NCBI GenBank assembly: GCA_963709655.1
Contig: CAVPXF010000056.1
Span: 186,001-250,000, forward strand
Reading direction: 5' to 3'
Source of the DNA: Roseiarcus sp963709655
Lineage (GTDB): Bacteria; Pseudomonadota; Alphaproteobacteria; Rhizobiales; Beijerinckiaceae
DNA: 64,000 nt
The notes below the pieces were generated by a model. It saw only the letters and a program-made list of their open reading frames with translations, was not told where the DNA came from and ran no database searches. This document shows positions 42,914 through 51,371 of the stretch, piece after piece (within the stretch, counting starts at the first letter, position 1; every line of letters begins with the position of its first letter). The translations under genes were made by a program, and so were the position numbers.

Positions 42914-43843
42914 CTAGAACTCGACCTTGTCGCCGCCCTTGAGCCCCAGGATTGCGCGAGCGTCCTCGGGGCTCGCCGCCTCGAGTCCGATCTCTTCAAT
43001 GATGCGCCGCGCTTTGGCGACCTGCTCGGCGTTCGACTTGGCGAGCTGGCCGGGTCCGAGCCAGAGCGAGTCCTCGAGGCCGACGCGAATGTTGCCGCCA
43101 AGCGCGAGGGACTGCGCGGCGATCGTCATCTGGTTGCGCCCCGCCCCGAGCACCGACCAATGATAGTCCTTGCCGAACAGCCGGTCCGCGGTCCGGCGCA
43201 TGTGCATCACGTCCTCGGGATGCCCGCCGATCCCGCCGAGGATGCCGAATACGCTCTGCACGAAGAATGGCGGTTTCACGAGGCCGCGATCGACGAAATG
43301 GGCAAGCGTATAGAGGTGGCCGATGTCGTAGCACTCGATCTCGAAGCGGGTGCCGTTGTCGGCGCAGGTCGTGAGAATCTTTTCGATGTCGGCGAAGGTG
43401 TTCTTGAAGATGCGGTCGCGCGAGCCTTCGAGGTAGGGCTGCTCCCAGTCGTGCCGGAACGCCTTGAATCGGCCGAGCATCGGAAAGAGCCCGAAGTTCA
43501 TCGAGCCCATGTTGAGCGAGGCGACCTCGGGCTTGAAGAGGGCGACGGGCCTGAGCCGTTCCTCGATTGTCATGGTCGGAGCGCCGCCTGTGGTGATGTT
43601 CACCACGCAGTTAGACCGCTGCTTGATGACCTCGAGAAACGGCTTGAACCGCTCGGGCGACTGGTCCGGGCGCCCGTCTTTCGGATCGCGCGCGTGGAGA
43701 TGGACGATGGCCGCGCCTGCCCCCGCCGCGCCGATCGCGGCTTCCGCGATCTCTTCGGCGGTGACCGGCAGGTGCGGAGACATCGACGGCGTGTGGATCG
43801 AGCCGGTGACGGCGCAGGTGATAATGACTTTGCGGCTGCTCAT
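42914..43843 (-). CDS. Beta-keto acid cleavage enzyme (BKACE family)
   Basis: A 309-residue TIM-barrel zinc enzyme of the family of 3-keto-5-aminohexanoate cleavage enzyme, which splits beta-keto acids with acetyl-CoA. It has KVIITCAVTGSIHTPSMSPH, the zinc ligands in AIVHLHARDPKDGRP, the NITTGGAPTMTIEERL block and VGLEDSLWLGPGQLA. Many members have unknown substrates. It begins 21 bp after the VOC gene and lies in an aromatic-acid-type cluster, so it may process a ring-cleavage product. Confidence 0.9.
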   Translation of the reverse strand: MSSRKVIITCAVTGSIHTPSMSPHLPVTAEEIAEAAIGAAGAGAAIVHLHARDPKDGRPDQSPERFKPFLEVIKQRSNCVVNITTGGAPTMTIEERLRPVALFKPEVASLNMGSMNFGLFPMLGRFKAFRHDWEQPYLEGSRDRIFKNTFADIEKILTTCADNGTRFEIECYDIGHLYTLAHFVDRGLVKPPFFVQSVFGILGGIGGHPEDVMHMRRTADRLFGKDYHWSVLGAGRNQMTIAAQSLALGGNIRVGLEDSLWLGPGQLAKSNAEQVAKARRIIEEIGLEAASPEDARAILGLKGGDKVEF

Positions 43844-43864
43844 AGCGTCGATCCCTCGCTTTTG

Positions 43865-44820
43865 TCAGGCTTCGTGGTTGAGGACGAAGTCGGCGGGCGG
43901 ATTGGGTCCCCAGACGTAGAAGGAGTTCCTCCGGCGGATGATCCGCCGCCGGCCAGTCGGCGTCGGCCGGAACATAGTCGATGTCGGCCGAATATTCGCA
44001 GTACGAGCCCCAGGGATCGCGGACGTAGTGGAAGAAATTGGACCCGAGCACATGGCGTCCGAGGCCCCAACCTTTGTCGTAGCCCTTGCCGAGCATATGC
44101 ATCGCGCCGAGGCCGATCTCATCGACGCTGCCCACGTCCCAGCTCAGGTGGTGCATGCCGGGCCCGCTCGACTTGCCGAGCGCAATCATGTGGTGATCGC
44201 TGCCGTGCATGCCGTGCATGAACGCGATGCCTTCGCCGGAATGGTCGGAAAGCCGGAGCCCAAGCACCTTCGAATAGAATTCGATGGCCTTCATCACGTC
44301 CGTGGTGAACATCAGCATATGCGCGAGCCGGCGGGGATGGGTGCGTTCGACGGCGCTGCGGTTCGGCGCGCCGCGATGGAGCGGCGCCGCGGACGGCTGG
44401 ACGAACGCGCTCTTCTCGTTGGGCGACGTCTTCGGCGCGACCGCGATTTCGACCAGGTTGCCGTCGTGGTCGTGGATCCAGATCCCGTTCGAACTCGACG
44501 CCCGCAGGCCGATCGACGCGCTTGACGCCGAGGGTCTGGAATCGCTCGGCGAAGCGGTCGAGATCGTCCTCGAATATGCCGAACGAGACGTACTGGTGCT
44601 TCTTGCGCGGTCCCTCGCCGATCGTGCCCCAGACATGCGGACCGCCCTTCGTCGCGAGCGTGAGAGCGGAGCCGCGTTCGCCGACCTCGAGCCCGAATTC
44701 GTCGTAAAAGGTTTTGGCCGCGGCCAGATCCGGGACGACGAAATGGAAATGGTCGAGCGAATGCACGCCGAGCTCGCCGGGCCTGCGCGTCGGCTTCACG
44801 AAACCCTGAATTGCCGTCAT
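43865..44820 (-). pseudogene. VOC-family (extradiol dioxygenase/glyoxalase fold) protein with two frame breaks
   Basis: From ATG 44820 (GGAGGAG before it) the first frame has HSLDHFHFVVPDLAAAKTFY, KGGPHVWGTI and KKHQYVSFGIF, one VOC module. The second part (SNGIWIHDHDGNLVEIAV, HPRRLAHMLMFTTDVMKAIEFY-type module, PGMHHLSWDVGS, FHYVRDPWGSYCEYSADID) is in another frame, and the end (NSFYVWGPNPPADFVLNHEA) in a third. Removing one base at 44492-44493 and one at 43928-43929 gives a single protein of about 318 residues. Two VOC modules with His/Glu-type metal ligands suggest a catechol 2,3-dioxygenase-like enzyme. Confidence 0.82.
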
Positions 44821-44941
44821 GTGTCTCCTCCCAGGCTTGTAATTGTGTCGCGTAGGATTCTGCGACTCTTGGGCATGAACGCGCACATGGTACGGTCGCT
44901 CCCCCCACAATTTTTGTCTTTGCGCCGCTGCGGCTCCCGGC

Positions 44942-45778
44942 TCAGACGACTGTCTGCCGCTGCGATCCGAGTATCCCGCCTTGAAGTTCGACGACGTCGC
45001 CGCGCTTCAGGAACTGTGGCGGCTTCATGCCGAGGCCGACGCCTTCGGGCGTGCCGGTGATCACCACGTCGCCCGGGAGAAGCGTCATGAACTGACTGAG
45101 GTGTGAAAGGATCTCCGCGACGGTAAAGATCATGTCGCTGGTGTTGCTGTTCTGGCGGACGGCGCCGTTGACTGCGAGGGTCAGCGGGATCGCCTGCGGG
45201 TCAGCAATCTCGTCTGCGGTGACGAGCCAAGGGCCGAGAGGTCCGAAGGAGTCGAAGCTCTTACCCTTGACCCATTGACCGCTGCGGTTGGCCTGCCACT
45301 CGCGCTCCGAAACATCGTTGGCGAGGCAGTAGCCGGCGATATGCGAGAGCGCGCTCTCTCTGCTCACGCGCTGCGACTTCGTCCCAACGACGAACCCGAG
45401 TTCGACCTCCCAGTCCATCTTCTCCGAGCGCTCCGGCCAGGTCAGGTTGTCGTCCGGGCCCTGGATGCAGGTAATCGCCTTGTTGAAGACCACCGGATCC
45501 TTCGGGATCTGCATGCCGGCCTCAGCCGCATGCTTGCGGTAGTTGAGGCCGATCGCGACGAACTGGCGAACGCCGCCGACCGGGGCGCCGATGCGCGTCC
45601 CGTCCGGCACAACTGGCAGTTTCTCAATATCGATCGCGACGATCGCGCCAAGCTTCTCGGGTGACAGCCAATCGGGCGTGATGTCGGGGACAAGAAGGGA
45701 GAGGTCTCGCTTGACTCCCTTTCCATCCAGAGCGCCCGCCCGCTCCGAACCGACCGCACCATGCCGAAATAGCTTCAT
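44942..45778 (-). CDS. Fumarylacetoacetate hydrolase-family protein
   Basis: A 278-residue FAH-fold enzyme, members of which hydrolyse, decarboxylate or isomerise products of aromatic meta-cleavage. It has the FVAIGLNYRKHAAEAGMQIP start of the catalytic domain, the metal ligands in DWEVELGFVVG (Glu-x-Glu pair), DVSEREWQ, KSFDSFGPLGPWLV and LLPGDVVITGTPEGVG. ATG 45778 follows GGTGGAG. It is the first gene of the minus-strand run FAH - VOC - BKACE and is divergent from a GntR regulator. Confidence 0.92.
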   Translation of the reverse strand: MKLFRHGAVGSERAGALDGKGVKRDLSLLVPDITPDWLSPEKLGAIVAIDIEKLPVVPDGTRIGAPVGGVRQFVAIGLNYRKHAAEAGMQIPKDPVVFNKAITCIQGPDDNLTWPERSEKMDWEVELGFVVGTKSQRVSRESALSHIAGYCLANDVSEREWQANRSGQWVKGKSFDSFGPLGPWLVTADEIADPQAIPLTLAVNGAVRQNSNTSDMIFTVAEILSHLSQFMTLLPGDVVITGTPEGVGLGMKPPQFLKRGDVVELQGGILGSQRQTVV

Positions 45779-46072
45779 GGGATGCTCCACCCTGAAAAAG
45801 CCGCGCCTGACGCAGCGGCGATTTTTTTTCGTCGATAGCACGAGATTTATCAATTGAAAATATATTTTTAGCGTGCTAGCAGATTTTATCGAACGTCGCG
45901 GGAAAGACGGGCGGCGACTTCGGCCGTGCGCAGCGGTCATACCCGACCGACAATAACGAACCGGCGGGCGAGCGGCGCCGAGAGTTCGACGAGCGTCTCG
46001 TTGGCGGAGCGGACCGCACTTGTCTGCGCGCCGTAAGGTCAAGGACGCCAGGAGGGCGGCGGACGGAACTCG
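45779..46072. promoter_or_regulatory. Divergent promoter region of the FAH gene and the GntR regulator
   Basis: Almost 300 bp with an AT-rich core at 45840-45890. Two inverted heptamers, TAGCACG (45836-45842) and CGTGCTA (45872-45878), flank that core. In the FAH leader a GC hairpin (GCCGC with GCGGC, about 45801-45821) is followed by T-runs on both sides and may act as an attenuator. Regulatory roles are inferred. Confidence 0.45.
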
Positions 46073-46769
46073 ATGAGCAACCGGACCCAATCGGACCGCA
46101 TGTTCGAGACGCTTCGGGGAGACATCCTCGCCTGCAGGATTCTTCCAGGAAGCAAATTGCGCATCAACGACATCGCCGAGACCTCGGAAGTCAGTCTCGG
46201 CGCGGTGCGTGAAGCGCTTTCGAGGCTGGGCGCTGAAGGCCTCGTGATCGCGGAGTCCCAGAAGGGGTATCGCGTAGCCCCGCTTTCGGTCGAGGATCTC
46301 CGGGACCTCACCGAGGCGCGGGTGGAGATCGAGAGGGTCGCCTTGGCGCGATCGATTGCCCACGGCGATCTCGACTGGGAGACCGATCTCGTCGCCGCCT
46401 GGCATAGGCTCTCGAGAATTTCGAGGCGCGTCGAAGGCGAGCCGCACCTGGCACTCGGATCAATGGGCGCTTGCGCACGGCGCCTTCCATGAAGCGCTGG
46501 TCAAAGCCTGCGGCTCGGCAAAGCTTCTGCAGATCCGCTCCCAACTCTATCAGCAGACGGAGCGTTATCGACGCTATTCAGGGGTGGTCGGTCGGGACCG
46601 CGACGTGTCCGCCGAGCACAAGCAAATCTTTGATGCAACCATCGCGCGCGACAGCGCGGCGGCCACGGAGGCGATCGTCGAGCACCTGCGGCTCACCGCC
46701 GAAATCATCACACGCTCGCTCAGGCTCGAAGACCAGGGCGAAGAGAGAAGGCGGCAGAACGCCGTTTGA
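46073..46769 (+). pseudogene. GntR-family regulator with FCD domain, frame interrupted
   Basis: From ATG 46073 a FadR-type winged helix is clear (RMFETLRGDILACRILPGSK, INDIAETSEVSLGAVREALS, LGAEGLVIAESQKGYRVAPL). The FCD ligand domain begins with LRDLTEARVEIERVALARSI and continues, after the break, as DQWALAHGAFHEALVKACGS, QTERYRRYS and EHKQIFDATIARDSAAA. Dropping one G at 46457-46458 joins the frames. Divergent from the FAH operon, which it probably represses. The break may be a sequence error. Confidence 0.85.
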
Positions 46770-47221
46770 GGACCGGCGGGTCGACGCGGGCAACTCTAAG
46801 CAAGATGATTTTTGAACGAATCTCGTGGCGCCCCCTCATCCGATTGCTGACAAGAGCAATCCACTCGGTTGGGGAAGGTGATCCTGGCCGCGCCTTACAA
46901 CCCGGCGGCGCCGGTCTCGCGCCCTCGTTTCGCCGGCCTCTTCTTTACCTGTTCCGACCTGATAACGGCCTGTTAGGCGCCTGTTCCGGTCCTGTTAAGC
47001 TCCCTGTTCCGCGCCCGCTCGGGCTCGCAACCGGTGGGTTGCAAAGTCGGTAATATTATGACATTACAGGACTTTCTGGAATGGAGCGCCGAACAGGGCG
47101 CAAGAAAACTCCCTGCTAGCAGGCAGGCCGGATCGGCGTCGGCGGACAGAGAGCGAGATGATCAATTCACGATACGCGCGAACCTAAAATCACCCGAGCC
47201 GCGTCCTTTAGCCCGTCGACT
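46770..47221. other. Intergenic region with a second 11-bp phased repeat
   Basis: About 450 bp between converging genes. It contains the CCTGTT array (46948-47008) annotated separately. A 63-codon open frame (47034-47225) lacks family resemblance and overlaps the end of opgD, so I do not call it. Confidence 0.5.
46948..47008. repeat. Phased array of six CCTGTT-like hexamers, about 11-bp period
   Basis: CCTGTT begins at 46948, 46969, 46980, 46991 and 47003, with CCTGAT at 46958. The steps are 10 to 12 bp. The layout matches the array at 23851-23933 but with a different core. Confidence 0.72.
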
Positions 47222-48820
47222 CTAAAATGGGTGATACTGGAAAAGCCAGGTCTCGGTCAACGGCTGGCCGCCCGACCTGAGGAAGGCGCGCATTTCCACC
47301 GGGTCGGTCCCTTCGACGCTCAGATCGAACTGCGCCCGCCAGTGGCCGGCGACGCCGTCCGGCACCGCCTCGATCAACTGATAGGGGCCAAATGTGCCGC
47401 GTGAGGCGGAGACGACGAGTTCCGGCTTGACGCCGAAAGGCAGCGTCGCGAGCGGACCGCCCAGGAACTCGACCATGAACTTGCGCAGGCCCTTCGGCCG
47501 AGGCAGGCCAGGCTGGCCGCCGCGTCCAAGCCGAGTGGCCACCACCTTGCCCAGTTTCGAGGGAACCGGCGAATCGGCAAGCCAGTAGAGCTTATAGTTG
47601 AGATGCAGCTCGGCGCCGGCCGGCACCGGCTCGGCCGGCACCCACATCGCCACCACGTTGTCGTGGATCTCGTCGTCGGTCGGAATCTCGCAAAGCTGGA
47701 TCGAGCCCTTGCCCCAGCCCTTGCCGTCGGCGCCTGGCTGCGGCTCGACCCAGAGGCTCGGCCGCCGGTCATAGTAGACGCCGTCGAGATAATGATCGAA
47801 CACGCGGTCGCGCTGCATGATGCCGAAGCCCCGCGGATTGTCGTCGAGGAAAGACGACACCATGATGCGCGGCGGATTGTTGAGCTGGCGCCACAGCCGT
47901 TCGCCGTTGCCCGACCACATCTCAAGCCCGTCCGAATCGTGGACCTCGGGACGCCAGTCGATCGCCTCGGGTTTTTTGGTCTCGGAATACCAGTACATCG
48001 AGGTGAGCGGAGCGACGCCGAAGCGCGAGACCTGCGCCCGGACGAAGAGCGAGGCCTGGATATCCATGATGACGCCGTTGCCGCGAGTCATCAGGAACCG
48101 ATAGGCCCCCACGATCGAGGGGCCCTCCATCAGAGCATACAGCGTTAGCGTGTGGTCTTCCGCCGCGGACTCGATGTAGAACTGAGTGAAGTCAGGGAAT
48201 TCTTCCGGGTGGTTGTCCACAGCGACGTCGAGGGCGATGCCCCGCGCGGAGAGGCCGTACTGGCGCAGTTCGCCGATTGCACGGAAATAAGCGGCGCCCA
48301 AGAAAGCGACCCAGTCGTTCTTACGCCAGTCGAGATCTCCGTCGCGCGCCTCCTGAACACGCAGACCGGCGAATCCGGCCCCCGCCGGCAGATCGCGGGC
48401 CGGCGTATTGGCCGGCATGTCGAAATAGGCCTGTTCGTAAATGATCTCGCGGGACAGCCCGCCCTGGACCACATGCATGCCGACCGCATTCTGGAAAAAC
48501 AGCCCCAGATGAAAAAAGGTAACCGGAAAGGGGCCCGGGCCGTTGGCGAACAGCGCGAAAGCGTTGCGGTATTTGATCTTGCCCCATTCCTGGTAATTGA
48601 TTTTCTGAAGCACCTCGGGCGCGGGACGCGGGGGCGGCTCATAGGGCCGATGCGCGCGCTCGCGAGCCTGCTGCTTGAAGAGTTCGTAAGAGAATGGGAC
48701 CGGCGGCTCGAACTGCAATCCTTCGGGTTCTGCCCCCAGCGCTTCGGCAATCGGTCCGATCGCCGCGGCCGAGGCGGCGACGCCCTTGAGAAGCGTTCGA
48801 CGGTCAACATTATCCGACAT
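47222..48820 (-). CDS. Periplasmic glucan biosynthesis protein (OpgD/OpgG family)
   Basis: Works in the periplasm in the synthesis of osmoregulated glucans (OPG). 532 residues, with a twin-arginine signal (DRRTLLKGVAASAAAIG) as in OpgD. The family begins with QFEPPVPFSYELFKQQARER, has EWGKIKYR and the block GNGVIMDIQASLF, and an immunoglobulin-like C-terminal part. ATG 48820 is chosen over the longer frame because it places the signal peptide at the N-terminus. The Tat signal favours OpgD over OpgG. No glucosyltransferase gene lies nearby. Confidence 0.92.
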   Translation of the reverse strand: MSDNVDRRTLLKGVAASAAAIGPIAEALGAEPEGLQFEPPVPFSYELFKQQARERAHRPYEPPPRPAPEVLQKINYQEWGKIKYRNAFALFANGPGPFPVTFFHLGLFFQNAVGMHVVQGGLSREIIYEQAYFDMPANTPARDLPAGAGFAGLRVQEARDGDLDWRKNDWVAFLGAAYFRAIGELRQYGLSARGIALDVAVDNHPEEFPDFTQFYIESAAEDHTLTLYALMEGPSIVGAYRFLMTRGNGVIMDIQASLFVRAQVSRFGVAPLTSMYWYSETKKPEAIDWRPEVHDSDGLEMWSGNGERLWRQLNNPPRIMVSSFLDDNPRGFGIMQRDRVFDHYLDGVYYDRRPSLWVEPQPGADGKGWGKGSIQLCEIPTDDEIHDNVVAMWVPAEPVPAGAELHLNYKLYWLADSPVPSKLGKVVATRLGRGGQPGLPRPKGLRKFMVEFLGGPLATLPFGVKPELVVSASRGTFGPYQLIEAVPDGVAGHWRAQFDLSVEGTDPVEMRAFLRSGGQPLTETWLFQYHPF

Positions 48821-48894
48821 GATGTCCCCTTGGTACGCCCGCTCTCCTAGCCGGATTCCGCCTTGTGCAAGAACCACGCTTCCGGACAAGTGTC

Positions 48895-49596
48895 TCACAT
48901 TCGAACAAAAGTCAGGTAAACAGGCGCCCTGCCCGCTATTTTCGCTTTGATCTCATATCGCGTCGGCCGCCATTGCGGCCAGGGGCGGCGCCAATCGACC
49001 GCGGCCGAGGGCGCCCATCGAAACCAGGGCGAAGCGAGGAAGCGCTGCAAAGTCCAGCCGGCGTAGTCGTCGATGTCGGTGGCGAAGCGCACCTCGCCGC
49101 CGGGATGGAGGACCCTCGCGAGCGCGGTCACCATCGGTTCGGACACGATGCGCCGCTTGTTGTGCCGCCGCTTCGGCCAAGGGTCAGGATACAGGATGAA
49201 GACGCGGGAAAACAAGGCGTCCGGCGCGGCCTCGACCAGCGCCTGCGCGTCGCCGCGCCGCAACCGAACGTTGACCAGCCCTTCCCGCTCAATGCCGGCC
49301 AGCGCGGCGGCGACCCCGTTGAGAAAAGGCTCGCAGCCGATCAGCGCGACGTCGGGATTGGCCTTGGCCTGTTCGATCAGATGCTCGCCTGCGCCGAACC
49401 CGATCTCGAGCCAAAAGGCCTTCGGCTCAAACTCGAACGTCGGCGGACTTGCAAGGGCGCCCGGATCGATCTCCAGCTTCGGCAGTCTCTCGCCGATGAG
49501 CCGTTCTTGTCCTAAGCGCAACGCTTTTCCGCGGCTGCGCCCGTACAACGTGCGCCGTCCCGAATCGGCGCTGCGCTCTTTGCCCGCCGCCCGCAT
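48895..49596 (-). CDS. trmB: tRNA (guanine-N7-)-methyltransferase
   Basis: Adds a methyl group from S-adenosylmethionine to guanine 46 of tRNA. 233 residues with the SAM site LEIGFGAGEHLIEQAKANPD, GCEPFLNGVAA and the TrmB signature FILYPDPWPKRRHNKRRIVS. It follows metK by 24 bp on the same strand. Confidence 0.96.
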   Translation of the reverse strand: MRAAGKERSADSGRRTLYGRSRGKALRLGQERLIGERLPKLEIDPGALASPPTFEFEPKAFWLEIGFGAGEHLIEQAKANPDVALIGCEPFLNGVAAALAGIEREGLVNVRLRRGDAQALVEAAPDALFSRVFILYPDPWPKRRHNKRRIVSEPMVTALARVLHPGGEVRFATDIDDYAGWTLQRFLASPWFRWAPSAAVDWRRPWPQWRPTRYEIKAKIAGRAPVYLTFVRM

Positions 49597-49620
49597 GCGC
49601 CTCTGCCGTACGCCCGCGCC

Positions 49621-50808
49621 TCAGGCGAGGCGGCGGAGCGTGTCGGCGAGGTCGATCTTTTCCCAAGAGAAGCCGCCGTCGGCCTCTGGCGCGCGGCCGA
49701 AATGGCCGTAGGACGAGGTGCGGGCGAAGATCGGCCGGTTCAGATGAAGGTGCTCGCGGATGCCGCGCGGGGTGAGGTTCATAACCTCCATCAGCGCCTT
49801 CTCGAGCTCGCTCTCGTCGATCCGGCCGGTGCCATGGAGGTCGGCGTAGATCGACAGCGGCCTCGCTACGCCAATGGCGTAGGAAAGCTGCAGCGTGCAG
49901 CGGTCGGCGAGATCGGCTGCGATCACGTTCTTGGCCAGGTAGCGCGCGGCGTAGGCCGCCGAACGATCGACTTTGGTCGGGTCCTTGCCGGAAAACGCGC
50001 CACCGCCGTGAGGCGCCGCTCCGCCGTAGGTGTCGACAATGATCTTGCGTCCCGTCAGCCCGCAGTCGCCATCGGGGCCGCCGATGTAGAACTTGCCGGT
50101 CGGGTTGATGTGCCAGACGGTGTTGGCCGTTATCCAGCCGGCCGGCAGCGCCGCCTCCACATAGGGGCGGACGAGACGCGCAACGTCCTCCGACGTCAGC
50201 GACTCGACGACATGCTGATGGGAAACGACGATCTGGGTCGCCTCGACCGGCTTGCCGTTCTGATAGCGCACGGTCACTTGGCTCTTCGCATCCGGGCCGA
50301 GCGTCTTCTCAGCGCCGGCATGGCGGGCGACGGAAATCTCCCGAAGGATCTTATGGGCATAGTACAGCGGCGCCGGCATCAGTTCCGGCGTTTCACGGCA
50401 GGCGTAACCGAACATGATGCCCTGATCGCCCGCGCCCTCGTCCTTGTTGCCGGCGGCGTCGACGCCTTGGGCAATATCAGCGGACTGCGCGTGCAGCAGC
50501 ACCTCAATCTTCGCATCCCGCCAATGAAAGCCGTCCTGTTCGTAGCCGATGTCCTTGACGGCCTGCCGTACGGTCTCGACGATCTGCTCGGTGGGAAGGT
50601 TCGGGCCGCGGACTTCGCCGGCGATAATCACCCGGTTGGTGGTGGCAAGCGTCTCACAGGCGACGCGGATCTGGTAGGGATCGAGGCCGGCCTTGGCGCC
50701 CTCGCGGAAAAAGAGATCGACGATTTCGTCAGAAATCCGGTCACACACCTTATCGGGATGACCCTCGGAAACCGATTCGCTGGTGAATTCATAGTTCAGA
50801 CGCGCCAT
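49621..50808 (-). CDS. metK: S-adenosylmethionine synthetase
   Basis: Makes S-adenosylmethionine from methionine and ATP. 395 residues with the early SVSEGHPDKVCDRISDEIVD, the GAGDQGIMFGYAC hexapeptide-type motif and the P-loop-like GGGAFSGKDPTKVDRSAAYA. The ATG at 50808 is standard for the family; the frame above it runs through the leader. A 112-bp leader separates it from the XRE regulator gene, with a CGTTCG/CGAACG inverted repeat at its far end. Confidence 0.97.
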   Translation of the reverse strand: MARLNYEFTSESVSEGHPDKVCDRISDEIVDLFFREGAKAGLDPYQIRVACETLATTNRVIIAGEVRGPNLPTEQIVETVRQAVKDIGYEQDGFHWRDAKIEVLLHAQSADIAQGVDAAGNKDEGAGDQGIMFGYACRETPELMPAPLYYAHKILREISVARHAGAEKTLGPDAKSQVTVRYQNGKPVEATQIVVSHQHVVESLTSEDVARLVRPYVEAALPAGWITANTVWHINPTGKFYIGGPDGDCGLTGRKIIVDTYGGAAPHGGGAFSGKDPTKVDRSAAYAARYLAKNVIAADLADRCTLQLSYAIGVARPLSIYADLHGTGRIDESELEKALMEVMNLTPRGIREHLHLNRPIFARTSSYGHFGRAPEADGGFSWEKIDLADTLRRLA

Positions 50809-50912
50809 ATTGACGATCTCCTTCAGACCCATTTTTTGGGGCGGATGCAAGCCCTGCGCCGAGGCGCTTGTGGCAGCGACCGTTCGGTACGTCAAGCCGG
50901 TTCGAGTGAAAT

Positions 50913-50930
50913 CGTTCGTTTTATCGAACG
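50913..50930. promoter_or_regulatory. Inverted repeat between the XRE regulator and metK
   Basis: CGTTCG and CGAACG with a 6-base AT-rich centre (TTTTAT), straddling the XRE stop codon and lying 105 bp before metK. It could be an operator for the XRE protein or a weak hairpin. Confidence 0.35.
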
Positions 50931-51358
50931 TCTTCGACGCTCGTGGAAGCGCTGACTTCGTCGGGCGGCGCGAGCGATTCGACAAGATCTATGATCTTTC
51001 GTCGGATTTTCGGATCGCGAATGCGGGTGAACGCGCGATTGAGCTTGAAGCCTTCCGTCGTCGAAAGGAATTGGACGTCGAGCGGCCGCGTCACGCCTTC
51101 CGCAAGCCCGGCCTTTGCCCCACGTTCGGCCGGTCCGCCCTCGTAGAACCAGTCGACATCGACGTCGAACACGCTCGCGGCCTGCTTGAGGCGACTGGCG
51201 CTGATCCGATTGACGCCCTTCTCGTATTTCTGGATCTGCTGAAACGTCACCCCGAGGACGGCGCCGAGCTTGCTTTGGCTCATCCCGAGCATGGCGCGAC
51301 GCATCCGCAACCGCGCTCCGACATAGACATCGACGCTGTTCAATGGACTTTTCACCAC
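50921..51358 (-). CDS. XRE-family helix-turn-helix regulator
   Basis: About 145 residues with a Cro/C1-type HTH near the N-terminus (GARLRMRRAMLGMSQSKLGA, then VTFQQIQKYEKGVNRISASR) and a short tail. This small regulator is typically found just upstream of metK in Rhizobiales-type genomes. GTG 51358 is chosen: it gives a short N-terminus as in relatives and lies 14 bp after the lnt stop; the ATG at 51430 would overlap lnt. It may control metK or a methyl-cycle or cell-surface response. Confidence 0.85.
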   Translation of the reverse strand: MVKSPLNSVDVYVGARLRMRRAMLGMSQSKLGAVLGVTFQQIQKYEKGVNRISASRLKQAASVFDVDVDWFYEGGPAERGAKAGLAEGVTRPLDVQFLSTTEGFKLNRAFTRIRDPKIRRKIIDLVESLAPPDEVSASTSVEDVR

Positions 51359-51371
51359 TTTTGGCCCGACG

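Noticed and set aside
47034..47225. A 63-codon plus-strand gene before opgD
   Set aside because: No family resemblance, weak start, and it overlaps the opgD 3' end.
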